IMG/VR virus record: IMGVR_UViG_3300025703_000001
Location: 22,324-86,323 of that record
DNA: 64,000 bases
DNA from: a virus
Direction: 5' to 3' (one strand)
Numbering within the stretch: the first letter of the stretch is position 1; every line of letters starts with the position of its first letter. This document shows positions 45,403-54,315 of the stretch, one piece after another. The translations under genes were made by a program, and so were the position numbers. A model generated the notes under the pieces. That model had not been told where the DNA came from and searched no databases. It was given only the letters and a program-made list of their open reading frames with translations.

Positions 45403-45659
45403 CTGAGCAATCTGTTATTGACCGCATCAAGGCCGATGTTGCCGCAATCCGTGACGACCTATCTGCCGCCAACCTCGCTGGCGATCTGTCAAGGACGCGA
45501 GCGTTAGTCAACTCGGCGCTTCGCAAGGTCGAGGGCGTTATCGGCCACCTGGCGACCGTTGTGTCCGACGAGGTTGAGGCGGTTCTGCCGGACGTTGATG
45601 AGCGCGATGAGTCCGTTGAGGACGAGAAAGATGTCGTCACTCCGCTAGCAACTCAGTAA
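45399..45659 (+). CDS. 86-aa helical protein
   Basis: ATGA overlap. Alternating helices (DRIKADVAAIRDDLSAANLA, RALVNSALRKVEGVIG) and an acidic tail. Starts MTEQSVID, but the gene lies outside the micro-ORF region. Possibly a small virion or chaperone protein. Confidence 0.55.
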   Translation: MTEQSVIDRIKADVAAIRDDLSAANLAGDLSRTRALVNSALRKVEGVIGHLATVVSDEVEAVLPDVDERDESVEDEKDVVTPLATQ

Positions 45660-45694
45660 CGCAACACAAACACGTTCCAACAAAAAGGGGCAGC

Positions 45695-46903
45695 GTGGAA
45701 ATCGGCTTTTTTAGTACGGACTTTTCCACGGAACCCGTGGTTGATGAGTACCAGTCACAGATTCAGCAGAAGCAAGTATTCGTGCCTGGACAACAGCGCA
45801 TGTCGTTCGGGGGGACTTTCCTGCAACGTGGCGCAATGCCAGCGATGGAACTGAACAAGCACGGCTATGACAATCACTTGTCGTGGCGGTTTGAGGTTGC
45901 GCCGGATGGACATATTCGTACGCTTGACATGGAAGGCAACTGGCACGATCCAGACTGTTGGCTGAGTCAAAGGTGGATGCATCGCGATGGCGTCGAACAA
46001 GTGCGGCGCGCTCGTGCGGCGGGTCAAGTGGTCGGGGCGGATTTGGATGATGCCTTTCACGCTCTTCCGAAAAGTAACGTGGCGCACGCGACCACTGATC
46101 CAAAAAATAATATTGACTTTAACAGAGACCATTATTGGAACATGCTCGCTGAGTGTGATTTTGTAACCGTTTCAACTGAACCTCTCAAACGGGAGATGGA
46201 GAGACTGGGTGTTCCCGCTTTTGTGGTGCGGAACGCAATTCAGTTGGAGCGCTGGCCGCAGAACGATCCGGGTGTGGGCTACATTAGTTGGATCGGTGGT
46301 CTGCAATGGCGGGCTGCTGACATCCCAGTCCTTCGCAGCATTGGCTTGCCGCAGTTCCTTGAGGATTACGGATTGCCGTTTTATCACGGCGGCGACAGCC
46401 AAGTGCCGGGAGTGAAAAAGGTTTGGGACGTCGCTGGAATTGATGCAACAAAGGTTCAGGTTGCAGCTGCGCCGCTGACTCACATCGCGCAGTATCCAAA
46501 CCTATGGGGTCCAGTCGCAGTAATGCTTATCCCGTTAGAGCGGTGTCGTTTTAACGAAGCGAAGTCATACCTGAAGGCGCTGGAAGCCTGTTGTGCTGGA
46601 GTTCCCTACATCGTGTCCGCAGGTTTTCCTGAACACCAAATCTTGATTGATGAAGGAAGCGCCGGGCGCGTTGCTCGCAATGACAAGCCGTCTTCGTGGA
46701 TTGGTCACCTGGAAGAGTTGCTTGATCCTGATGTGCGACGCGCTGAAGGCAAGATTAATCGCACCATCGCAGAACGCCACGACATCACCGAGAGGTGGAT
46801 CGACTGGCATGAGGTATACTCTCAGTTTATGAGTGTGCCGGGCGCAGCAGGAACTGCCCCGGCACCGGCCGAAACCTTAGAGGAGGTTCCGACAGGTGGA
46901 TGA
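45695..46903 (+). CDS. GT-B glycosyltransferase
   Basis: 402 aa after AAAAAGGGGCAGC. FVVRNAIQLERWP, the linker to the second Rossmann domain, then RCRFNEAKSYLKALEACCAG and FPEHQILIDEGSAGRVA are the C-terminal nucleotide-sugar-binding region of GT4-like enzymes. The N-terminal half is unusual, with no clear acceptor motif. Confidence 0.8.
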   Translation: MEIGFFSTDFSTEPVVDEYQSQIQQKQVFVPGQQRMSFGGTFLQRGAMPAMELNKHGYDNHLSWRFEVAPDGHIRTLDMEGNWHDPDCWLSQRWMHRDGVEQVRRARAAGQVVGADLDDAFHALPKSNVAHATTDPKNNIDFNRDHYWNMLAECDFVTVSTEPLKREMERLGVPAFVVRNAIQLERWPQNDPGVGYISWIGGLQWRAADIPVLRSIGLPQFLEDYGLPFYHGGDSQVPGVKKVWDVAGIDATKVQVAAAPLTHIAQYPNLWGPVAVMLIPLERCRFNEAKSYLKALEACCAGVPYIVSAGFPEHQILIDEGSAGRVARNDKPSSWIGHLEELLDPDVRRAEGKINRTIAERHDITERWIDWHEVYSQFMSVPGAAGTAPAPAETLEEVPTGG

Positions 46904-47501
46904 TACCATCGAGTTGACAGAATTGCAATGCACAAAATGCAAGCAGACGCGTCCGATTGATCAGTTCAATCGCGACTCAAGCCGCAAGACTGGTTATCGT
47001 GCTTGGTGCAAGGTATGCCAGCATGAGTGGAAGACTGGCTATTACGAAGCCAATCAGGACAACCTGCGAGCGTACACGAAACAATGGGCGTTAGATAATC
47101 CAGAACGCAAGAGGGATGCTGACACACGGTATCGCGAGGAAAACCGCGACGCCATCAATGCATACTTTCGGGAGCGCTATCAAGAGTTCCGTCAGGAACT
47201 ACTTGATCAGCAGTGGGTTTACCATCTGCGGCGAGCGTACAAGCTCACGCCAGAACGATACCTAGAGATTCTGATATCTCAGGACTATGGTTGTGCGATT
47301 TGTGGGAAGCCACCGACACAACAGGGTCGTGGCAAACATCTCCACGTTGACCACGATCACGATTGTTGTGACGAGACACCGACGTGCGGCAAGTGCGTTC
47401 GTGGGTTGTTGTGCTTTCAGTGCAACGTTGGTCTCGGTAAGTTCGGTGATGAGGGAATGCTGCTTGTGGCTGCTGCATACTATTTGGAGTCGCACAAGTG
47501 A
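46896..47501 (+). CDS. Recombination endonuclease VII-like protein, copy 2
   Basis: 201 aa. N-terminal ribbon QCTKCKQTRPIDQF ... WCKVCQHEW, a basic helical middle, then CAICGKPPTQQG, HVDHDHDCC and CVRGLLCFQCNVGLGKF. Same layout as the copy at 7094 with a longer linker. Overlaps the glycosyltransferase end by 8 bases. Confidence 0.88.
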   Translation: MDDTIELTELQCTKCKQTRPIDQFNRDSSRKTGYRAWCKVCQHEWKTGYYEANQDNLRAYTKQWALDNPERKRDADTRYREENRDAINAYFRERYQEFRQELLDQQWVYHLRRAYKLTPERYLEILISQDYGCAICGKPPTQQGRGKHLHVDHDHDCCDETPTCGKCVRGLLCFQCNVGLGKFGDEGMLLVAAAYYLESHK

Positions 47502-48394
47502 CCATGTCTGACGAGGAAATCATGGAAGCCTTTGAGGCCGATATGAAGTTCCGAGCATTGCTCCCAAACACAATCGCAGTGAGGCGCAGGTATCTTCGCA
47601 AGTATTCGCGTGAGGTTGGCTTCGGAGCGGCTACTGAGCAGAAGGTCATTCAGTGGCTTGGTCGTGACATTACGCCGAAGACGCGCAGTATGTGGCTAAG
47701 CACGCTGAACTCGCTGTACACGTTTTGCGAAACGGGCGACAACGGCGACCCCGTTTTCCCTCGGCTTGAGACGAACGACGGCAAGCAGGGTGATCATTTC
47801 AACCCGGTGCGCGGCATCAAAAAGCCACGCATGCACGGAGGTCGTCCACGACCAATGTCCGACGACGACATTAACCTAGCAATCGCTAACGCTGATCCAG
47901 TCAAGAAGTGCTGGTTCCTGCTAGGCGCATATTGCGGGTGTCGCTGTCAAGAAATAGCGTTCATTGAGCGCGCGGACATTGACGAGGACAATGGCACGCT
48001 TCTGATTACACATGGCAAAGGTGATAAATCTCGCTATGTGCCATTGCACCCCGATGTGCTCGTCGCGCTCAATGAGCTGCCGATGCCAGCAAGCGGTCGG
48101 TTGTGGAACGAAACGGCAGCAAGCATTTCCAGAAAAGGAAACCGCTTTTTGCATAGTCTCGGGATCAAGTCCACAATGCACACTTTTCGACACTGGGCTG
48201 GCACACACTTTTACAGAGCGTCACGAGATTTGATCGCCACACAAAACCTCATGGGTCACAGTGATCCTAGCACGACGGCTGGGTATGCCGCAGCCGATAT
48301 GTCGAAGTCTTCGGCTATCGTTAACGCGCTCAACATTGACCCGGCGAAGTTTCGTGAAAGTGTTGCACGACTTGACGAGAAGCGCGCAGAGTGA
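47498..48394 (+). CDS. Tyrosine recombinase/integrase
   Basis: 298 aa (GTG 47498, or ATG 47504). Core-binding N-terminus (RRRYLRKYSREVGFGAATEQ), then the catalytic set: Arg in GCRCQEIAFI, Lys in HGKGDKSRYVPL, H-x2-R in HTFRHWAGTHF, His in MGHSDPSTT and Tyr in AGYAAAD. Either the phage is temperate or the enzyme resolves or rearranges its own genome. No att site is seen next to it. Confidence 0.9.
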   Translation: MTMSDEEIMEAFEADMKFRALLPNTIAVRRRYLRKYSREVGFGAATEQKVIQWLGRDITPKTRSMWLSTLNSLYTFCETGDNGDPVFPRLETNDGKQGDHFNPVRGIKKPRMHGGRPRPMSDDDINLAIANADPVKKCWFLLGAYCGCRCQEIAFIERADIDEDNGTLLITHGKGDKSRYVPLHPDVLVALNELPMPASGRLWNETAASISRKGNRFLHSLGIKSTMHTFRHWAGTHFYRASRDLIATQNLMGHSDPSTTAGYAAADMSKSSAIVNALNIDPAKFRESVARLDEKRAE

Positions 48395-49155
48395 CAATCG
48401 GCGTCACGATTTGCTCATTCAACCGCCCCGAGTACGCAGAAAAATGCGTCAAGTCCGTCCGCAAGCACCTGACCGACGTAGTTGACCACATTGTATTCGT
48501 CAACGACGGATCAGACGAAAAGCATCGTGGCTCCTACCGTCGAGTCCAGAAAGCCGTCCAGTCAATGGATGGCACGTATATCGGTATGGATCACAACGGT
48601 GGCGTCGCCGCCGCCAAGAACATCGGACTCCAGTTCCTGCTTGACCGCGGCTGCGACTACCTGTTCACGCTGGAGGACGACATAATCATCCAGTCACCGA
48701 AGGCCGTGACGGAGTACGTTCGTATTGCCAAGACCGGCATTACCGGACTGAGTTTCGCTCACCACGGCGAGGCCAATTACGGCGGACCCGTCGATGCTGA
48801 CGGTGACGTGGAGTATTACTTCCACTCCATTGGCGCATGGTGCCTGTTCACTCGCCAACAACTGCTGAACGATGGCATGCTTGACGAAAATCTCCACAAC
48901 GCCTGGGAACACGTGGAGCAAACGCTCCGCATCGGTACTGAACCATACCGCTACCCCGACGTTGCTGGTTCTGCCGAATGGCTGAAAGAACTGCCGGGCA
49001 GCATTGAGAAATCGTCAATCCGGCCGCGTCCCGACTGGCAGCAGAACATTCGCGACGGTCTGCGTTATTGGTCCGAGAACAAGCCCGACACGTTCAAGTC
49101 GTTGTTTGGCGACAACTGCCCGCTGCAACAGTACGCCAATTCTATCCTTGGCTAG
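48391..49155 (+). CDS. Glycosyltransferase family 2
   Basis: 254 aa, GTGA-type overlap. GVTICSFNRPEYAEKCVKSV, IVFVNDGSDEKHRG, NGGVAAAKNIGLQFLLDRG and YLFTLEDDIII are GT2 signatures. Last glycan gene before the portal. Confidence 0.87.
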   Translation: MTIGVTICSFNRPEYAEKCVKSVRKHLTDVVDHIVFVNDGSDEKHRGSYRRVQKAVQSMDGTYIGMDHNGGVAAAKNIGLQFLLDRGCDYLFTLEDDIIIQSPKAVTEYVRIAKTGITGLSFAHHGEANYGGPVDADGDVEYYFHSIGAWCLFTRQQLLNDGMLDENLHNAWEHVEQTLRIGTEPYRYPDVAGSAEWLKELPGSIEKSSIRPRPDWQQNIRDGLRYWSENKPDTFKSLFGDNCPLQQYANSILG

Positions 49156-49177
49156 CACACCCGGAGGGGACTGACGT

Positions 49178-51349
49178 ATGGCCGTTCCTATTCTGGGCGC
49201 ACGTAAAGCTCGCAAGCAAGCTGCCGTCGATGCAGCAGTGGCTGAAGGTGTCCACAAGGCCATGATGCCCGCGTTGGCACAGGCTGCGCTGAATTCGCAG
49301 ATGTCGTCAGGTGCAACGTACAACCCGTCATCACCGTTCAATCAGGTAGGACCGGGGCAGGGTTTTGTTCCGTTGCCGCGTCCAGACGGACTGTTTGATT
49401 CAGGATTTGGTCCGGGCTACCCGCTCTTTCCTGATGCGATTGATCCGCTAGGTGAAAACGGACGCACGATCCCTCGTCGTGCGCAGTACCTGATTTCGGC
49501 AAATATCCAAATTGTCGATCGGCGCATTCCATGGTCCGTGCTGCGTGGACTAGCAGATGATGTTGACGTTTTGTCTCGCTGTCTGCAAATAGTTCAGGAT
49601 GCTTTGGTTGGACTGAATTGGTCATGGGGATTCTCTCAGGGAATCATCAACCAGATCATGACGGAGCAGGACATCACCAACAGCTCCAAAGCTTCGGCAA
49701 TCGCACGCGAAAAGTACGGCGACGAATTGCAGCGCGTTGAGGAGTTCTTCCAGTATCCCGACAAGCGGATGCAGTTCAACTTCTCGCAATGGCTGACTGA
49801 CCTGATCTACTCGCACCTCGTCTACGACGGCATTGTCGTGTCGCCACAATACAATCTTGGTGGCGAACTGATATCCCTGTCTACGATCGACACACCAACG
49901 ATCAAGATTCTGCTGGACAACCAGGGCTTCATTCCGCAGCCACCCGCACCCGCGTATCAGCAGATCCTGTATGGCTTTCCGCGCGGCGAATACACGGCCG
50001 AGAACGTGAACCAAGATGGCACAGTTCCGGGCGGTCAGTCATCGGACGATCTTGCCTACTACGTGAGGCGTCCGCAGCCAGGGTCCATGTATGGAACTTC
50101 GCAGATTGAAGAGTGCATCAACATCGCTACGATTTACATGGAGCGCCAGGCGTGGCTGCATGCTGAGTATTCGCATGGCGTTACGCCTCGGATGTTCGTT
50201 GAGACCGAAGGCACGGAGAACTGGACGCCCGAGCAACTGGGTTACTACGAACGCACATTGAACGATCAGTGGTCAGGCCAAACGCAACGTCGTCAGCAGA
50301 TCATGCTTGGGCGTCCCGGCATGAAGCCGACACAGCTCAAGGGCATTGACGAAGCATACAAAAGTGACTATGACGCATGGCTCGTCATGCAGATGGGCGC
50401 CAAGTTCGGCATCCCGCAAGCAATGCTCGGCATTCAGATGCACTCGTCCATCGGCGGCGGCGCTGCCGGTAAGCAACAGTCGGATCAGGCCGAAGCCTTT
50501 GCTACTGACGCATTGCGTAACTTTCTCATCGACTGCATCAACGACATGGCTCGCCGGTTCATGGGGGTCGGTCCTGAACTAACGATGACCGCCACTGGCG
50601 GCGGCAATGACGATGACGATCTAACCCGCGCCCAGGCGGATGCCGTTGACGTGAACACGGGAATCCGCTCGCGCAACGAAGTCCGCGCCGAGCGTGGTAT
50701 TCCGCTTGATCCTGCGCCCGAAGCGGATTCGCTCGGAGTGACTTCCCCGACCGGCGTGACCTTCCTTCCCGGATTGCTGCAAGCACAGCAGACCGCAGCC
50801 GAACTAGCAGCACAACCACCGCCCCCACCCGTCCACGTGATTGCGAATCCTGATGGCTCAACCACCCCAGTCGCCACAGATCCCGCAACCGGCCAACCTC
50901 ACAATCCAGTTACTACATCTGCGAGCGTCACTCATGGCGGTACAAGCGCAAGTGTCGGATCTGCTGCAAGCGTTGCCCCAGTCAAGGCCGACGCCAAGCC
51001 CGATGTTGCTCCCAAAGACGATCCCCGACAGCCAGAGACTGACGCCGAAAAAGAACTTGCTGCGTTCGCCAAGTGGGGCCGATCCCATCTGGGGAAAGAA
51101 TCGGCCCGAGACTTCGATTTTAGATGGCAAGATGGAGCCACTGCCGGACGCCTCAACGACCTCGTAAGGTCTGGTGACGCCGAACTGGTGAAGGCTGCCA
51201 TCACAGAGGCACGAGACACCCCTACGGTTGCGCCTAAGGCTACGGAATCCGATGTCGCTAGCCAGGTCGCAGATCGGCTATCTAAGGATCTGGCGGCACT
51301 CAGGCAATCGTACGAATTGCTGGACGAGGCACGCAGTCTGAAGGTCTAG
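49178..51349 (+). CDS. Portal protein
   Basis: 723 aa after GGAGGGG. Long helical and beta segments typical of dodecameric portals (IQIVDRRIPWSVLRGLADDV, NFSQWLTDLIYSHLVYDGIV, MYGTSQIEECINIATIYMER, GIPQAMLGIQMHSS). The C-terminal 200 residues are low-complexity Ala/Pro/Asp and then acidic. Placed between terminase and the MuF-like gene, as usual. It forms the DNA entry ring. Confidence 0.85.
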   Translation: MAVPILGARKARKQAAVDAAVAEGVHKAMMPALAQAALNSQMSSGATYNPSSPFNQVGPGQGFVPLPRPDGLFDSGFGPGYPLFPDAIDPLGENGRTIPRRAQYLISANIQIVDRRIPWSVLRGLADDVDVLSRCLQIVQDALVGLNWSWGFSQGIINQIMTEQDITNSSKASAIAREKYGDELQRVEEFFQYPDKRMQFNFSQWLTDLIYSHLVYDGIVVSPQYNLGGELISLSTIDTPTIKILLDNQGFIPQPPAPAYQQILYGFPRGEYTAENVNQDGTVPGGQSSDDLAYYVRRPQPGSMYGTSQIEECINIATIYMERQAWLHAEYSHGVTPRMFVETEGTENWTPEQLGYYERTLNDQWSGQTQRRQQIMLGRPGMKPTQLKGIDEAYKSDYDAWLVMQMGAKFGIPQAMLGIQMHSSIGGGAAGKQQSDQAEAFATDALRNFLIDCINDMARRFMGVGPELTMTATGGGNDDDDLTRAQADAVDVNTGIRSRNEVRAERGIPLDPAPEADSLGVTSPTGVTFLPGLLQAQQTAAELAAQPPPPPVHVIANPDGSTTPVATDPATGQPHNPVTTSASVTHGGTSASVGSAASVAPVKADAKPDVAPKDDPRQPETDAEKELAAFAKWGRSHLGKESARDFDFRWQDGATAGRLNDLVRSGDAELVKAAITEARDTPTVAPKATESDVASQVADRLSKDLAALRQSYELLDEARSLKV

Positions 51350-51351
51350 CC

Positions 51352-52344
51352 GTGACGGACATCGACGCCATCGTTGACGCTGCCCGTGATGAAATCCGCA
51401 AGGAAATCGCACGCGTTAATGCGGAGACTGAGCGGCTGATCAAGGCGTCGAAATGGGCCAGTCATCCCAATCATGAACTCCACGACAAGATCGTGGCGTA
51501 TTACACCCCACTGATCGCCACCGCACTGAAGGACGCCATAACCGGCGTGCGCGCCACGATCACGTCGGCGCAGAACAAGTACGCAGCCGCTCAAGCCAAG
51601 ACGAAGAAGGCCGCTGGCGACGAGGTGGCCGAAGGGACTTTGGCCCAACAGGTGGCACGCCAAGCCGCCCAGGCTGGCATCGGCACATCGCAGGCGGAAC
51701 TCAAGCAGATACTCGCTCGCATGACGGCGGACTCGGCTCTTGCCGGTGTTCATAGTGCCATTCAGCAGATTCCTGGAACACGGGTGCCCGATGACCTGGC
51801 TGAATTGTATGATGCGGTGGATTGGTCATCTTGGTCTCCGGGCAACGTCGCAGCCGCAGACACATTGTCTGGCGGACTTCAGTCGGTGTTGGATCAGATC
51901 GGCGCCACCCTCAACGGCATTACGGACACCAACGTTGAGCGCATCGGCAATCAGATTGCTGATGGCCTGACAGGCGGCGACAGCGTACAAACCATCGGTA
52001 ACAACATTGCCGACATGGTTGGCAGCGATTCGCGTGCGTTGACAATTGCTAACACGCAGACAGCGATGGCCGTTTCGCAAGCGTCAATGGACACGTACAA
52101 TGCCAACGGTATTGACCAGTGGGAATGGCTTGCAGAGGACGACGCGTGTCCGATCTGCGAAGACAACATGGACAACAGTCCCTACGACGTAGGAGATGAT
52201 CCCGATCCGTCAGTGCCAGCACACCCAAATTGTCGATGCGTCTACATCCCCGTCGTAAAGACCTCGTCAGACGAATCCGACACTGGCGATTCAACCGACG
52301 AGGACGCGGACGACAGCAGCGACGAAGGGACCGATGATGGGTAA
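51352..52344 (+). CDS. MuF-like head morphogenesis protein
   Basis: 330 aa. Helical N-terminus, then ALTIANTQTAMAVSQASMDT, QWEWLAEDDACPICEDNMDN and VPAHPNCRCVYIPV, the Phage_Mu_F signature with CxxC and HPNCRC. The acidic C-terminus (SDTGDSTDEDADDSSDEG) is disordered. A minor capsid protein bound to the portal. Confidence 0.88.
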   Translation: MTDIDAIVDAARDEIRKEIARVNAETERLIKASKWASHPNHELHDKIVAYYTPLIATALKDAITGVRATITSAQNKYAAAQAKTKKAAGDEVAEGTLAQQVARQAAQAGIGTSQAELKQILARMTADSALAGVHSAIQQIPGTRVPDDLAELYDAVDWSSWSPGNVAAADTLSGGLQSVLDQIGATLNGITDTNVERIGNQIADGLTGGDSVQTIGNNIADMVGSDSRALTIANTQTAMAVSQASMDTYNANGIDQWEWLAEDDACPICEDNMDNSPYDVGDDPDPSVPAHPNCRCVYIPVVKTSSDESDTGDSTDEDADDSSDEGTDDG

Positions 52345-52522
52345 GCACACCATCCGTTATCGCAATGGATTAATGGCCTGGAATCCGTCGAACGATCCAG
52401 AATGGCGCTACCGCAAGACGCTGGAAAAGAAAGACCGCGACGCGTTCGACGCCAAGGACGACGACGATCGCAAGATGATCGTCCAGGCGTGGGGGCTTGA
52501 ACAGGTCGGTTGGAAGTTCTAA
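52337..52522 (+). CDS. 61-aa hypothetical protein
   Basis: ATG 52337 (52334 also possible), overlapping the MuF stop. Charged (RKTLEKKDRDAFDAKDDDDR). Unknown; position suggests a head role. Confidence 0.6.
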   Translation: MGKHTIRYRNGLMAWNPSNDPEWRYRKTLEKKDRDAFDAKDDDDRKMIVQAWGLEQVGWKF

Positions 52523-52932
52523 TGGCTGGCATAACCATTGATGGTGTCGGTGGATTTGAAGCCGGACTAGACGCCCTTATTGCCAGCGTTCAGGAAGCTA
52601 CTCGCCTAGCCGTCATGTCGGGCGCACACCTGATTGAAGCGCAAGCCAAGCAGTCCATGAACGGTCCTGGCCCAAAGGTGCAGACCGGGACGCTGCGCAG
52701 AAGCATCAATGTCATTGACACCACGTCACTGGGCGCTGGCAGTTATCAAGCCCGCATAGCGCCGACCGTGATCTACGGGCGGCGGCAGGAACTCGGTTTT
52801 CACGGACAAGATTCTTTGGGACGACACTACAACCAAAGTGGCCGTCCGTTCTTGTCCACGGGGCTGAACAAAAGCCTCCCACTTTTGCAGGGCGTTTTCA
52901 GCGCAGCCTGGCAAGCGGCAATGCGAGCGTAA
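52522..52932 (+). CDS. HK97 gp10-like neck/tail-completion protein
   Basis: 136 aa, TAATG overlap. GFEAGLDALIASVQEATRLA, HLIEAQAKQSMNGPGPKVQT, GTLRRSINV and GRPFLSTGLNKSLPLLQGVF follow the gp10 pattern (helix, then the P-x-x-TG-LR-S turn). Probably joins head and tail. Confidence 0.8.
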   Translation: MAGITIDGVGGFEAGLDALIASVQEATRLAVMSGAHLIEAQAKQSMNGPGPKVQTGTLRRSINVIDTTSLGAGSYQARIAPTVIYGRRQELGFHGQDSLGRHYNQSGRPFLSTGLNKSLPLLQGVFSAAWQAAMRA

Positions 52933-52937
52933 CTTTC

Positions 52938-53013
52938 TGCCCGGCGGTTCGCGTCAACGGTTCAGCCGTGCGTTGACCTCCCGCAACGACGGTGCCGGTA
53001 CCACCGCCGGGCA
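52938..53013 (+). terminator. Large branched stem-loop followed by T-run
   Basis: TGCCCGGCGGT (52938-52948) pairs perfectly with ACCGCCGGGCA (53003-53013); inside it GTCAACG/CGTTGAC (52953-52977) and CGGTG/CACCG can form side stems. ACTTTT follows. It may be a terminator or attenuator, or a structured RNA between head genes. Confidence 0.55.
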
Positions 53014-53031
53014 ACTTTTAGGAGCATCAGA

Positions 53032-53409
53032 ATGGCGCATATCGCGGTGGACATTGACGGGACGGCCGCTGCGGCACCACAACAGATTCAAGAACTGTGC
53101 TCGTCTCTCCAAGCGGCGGGACATCGGGTGTCGATCGTTACGGGAACTGCCAACCCTACGGCATCTCAGCAAGACTTTGACGAGAAGGCCAACTATCTGA
53201 ACAGCATTGGCATGGGTCAGTCGTACGACGACTTGACCGTTATTGCTCACGGCGATGATGGCGGTATCGCTAACGCCAAGGCGCAATGGTGCAAGGACAA
53301 CTCGGTCGATTGCCTAATCGATAATTCTAAGGCCAACGCGAAAGCGGCGGTTGCTATCGGCATACCCCTTGTGCTTGTTCCGTGGGCATCTCGCGTGGAT
53401 GGTGGTTAA
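53032..53409 (+). CDS. HAD-like phosphatase
   Basis: 125 aa. HIAVDIDGTAAAAPQQIQEL (DxDGT), VSIVTGTANPT (motif II Thr) and LIDNSKANAKAA (motif IV). Compact capless HAD; its reason for lying among head genes is unclear. Confidence 0.78.
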   Translation: MAHIAVDIDGTAAAAPQQIQELCSSLQAAGHRVSIVTGTANPTASQQDFDEKANYLNSIGMGQSYDDLTVIAHGDDGGIANAKAQWCKDNSVDCLIDNSKANAKAAVAIGIPLVLVPWASRVDGG

Positions 53410-53795
53410 TGAGCAAGAAGAAGCGGGCACCAGAAATCCGTCCAGTCTTTAACTGGCTAGACGACGTTGCCGATCATGACTTCGACGCTGCAGAAGCGTA
53501 TCTGTCCATGCGGTTTGATGACGATGTTGTTCACCAACTCGTCCACAACCTACGCAACGCCAAGATCACCGAGCGTCGTGCCAACGACATCCTGCGTGCG
53601 TGTGGACACGACCCATTGCCGATCACCGATGCTGGCGTGTTGCATAACTTGCTGAAGGTCGCACGTGGTGAAGCGATGAGTCCGGTGCTCGTTGTCACTC
53701 ATGACGGCGAGTCCGACATCGCTGACGGGTATCACCGCGTCAGCTTGGTCTATCAACTTGATCCTTTCGGCGTAGTGCCGTTGCGGATTGCGTAA
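53409..53795 (+). CDS. 128-aa ParB-like-fold protein
   Basis: Helical N-terminus (VVHQLVHNLRNAKITERRAN) and C-terminal VVTHDGESDIADGYHRVSLV, the xxDGYHR motif of a small ParB/sulfiredoxin-like domain often found in phages. Role unknown. Confidence 0.65.
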   Translation: MSKKKRAPEIRPVFNWLDDVADHDFDAAEAYLSMRFDDDVVHQLVHNLRNAKITERRANDILRACGHDPLPITDAGVLHNLLKVARGEAMSPVLVVTHDGESDIADGYHRVSLVYQLDPFGVVPLRIA

Positions 53796-53807
53796 AGGAA
53801 CCCCCCT

Positions 53808-54311
53808 ATGCCGAGTGCAAACTTTCGCCTAAAGGTGTCTGTGGAGCCTGACGAACCTGACGCACCGCCTGTTGTGCGCGACATCGGTGGATCGGTCATC
53901 AAGTCCGACGCCGAGCAGCGTTACGTGCTCATGGTTGCCTACCCCGCCATGAAGGCAGACACGGGTACGGCCCAGGACGGATTTCGCGATTTCGGGCAGG
54001 CCGCAGTCATTGAAAAGGCGTGCTTCGCGTTCATGCGCAAGGGCTGCAAGCTCGGCATGTGGCACAAAGATGGTTATAGCGACTGCGGCGAAGTGGTCGA
54101 GAATTACATCTACCGTGGACCGACGTGGGTAACAAAGAGCGACGACGGGACTGAACAGGTCATTGAGCCAGGCGACTGGTTGACCGGAATGATACTCACA
54201 CCAGAAGTCTGGTCCATGTACAAGGCTGGCGTTATCGGTGGAGCATCCCCGCAAGGAAAAGCCAAGCGACGCGTTCCGGACGCGGCCACGTTGGCTCAAC
54301 TCAGGAGCTAG
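53808..54311 (+). CDS. XkdF-type prohead protease
   Basis: 167 aa. YVLMVAYPAMKADTG, VIEKACFAFMRKGCKLGMWH, VENYIYRGPTWV, GDWLTGMILTPEVW and GGASPQGKA follow the XkdF/S78-type pattern with a candidate His (MWHKDG) and Ser (GASPQG). It sits directly before scaffold and capsid, as a maturation protease should. Confidence 0.78.
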   Translation: MPSANFRLKVSVEPDEPDAPPVVRDIGGSVIKSDAEQRYVLMVAYPAMKADTGTAQDGFRDFGQAAVIEKACFAFMRKGCKLGMWHKDGYSDCGEVVENYIYRGPTWVTKSDDGTEQVIEPGDWLTGMILTPEVWSMYKAGVIGGASPQGKAKRRVPDAATLAQLRS

Positions 54312-54315
54312 ATAA

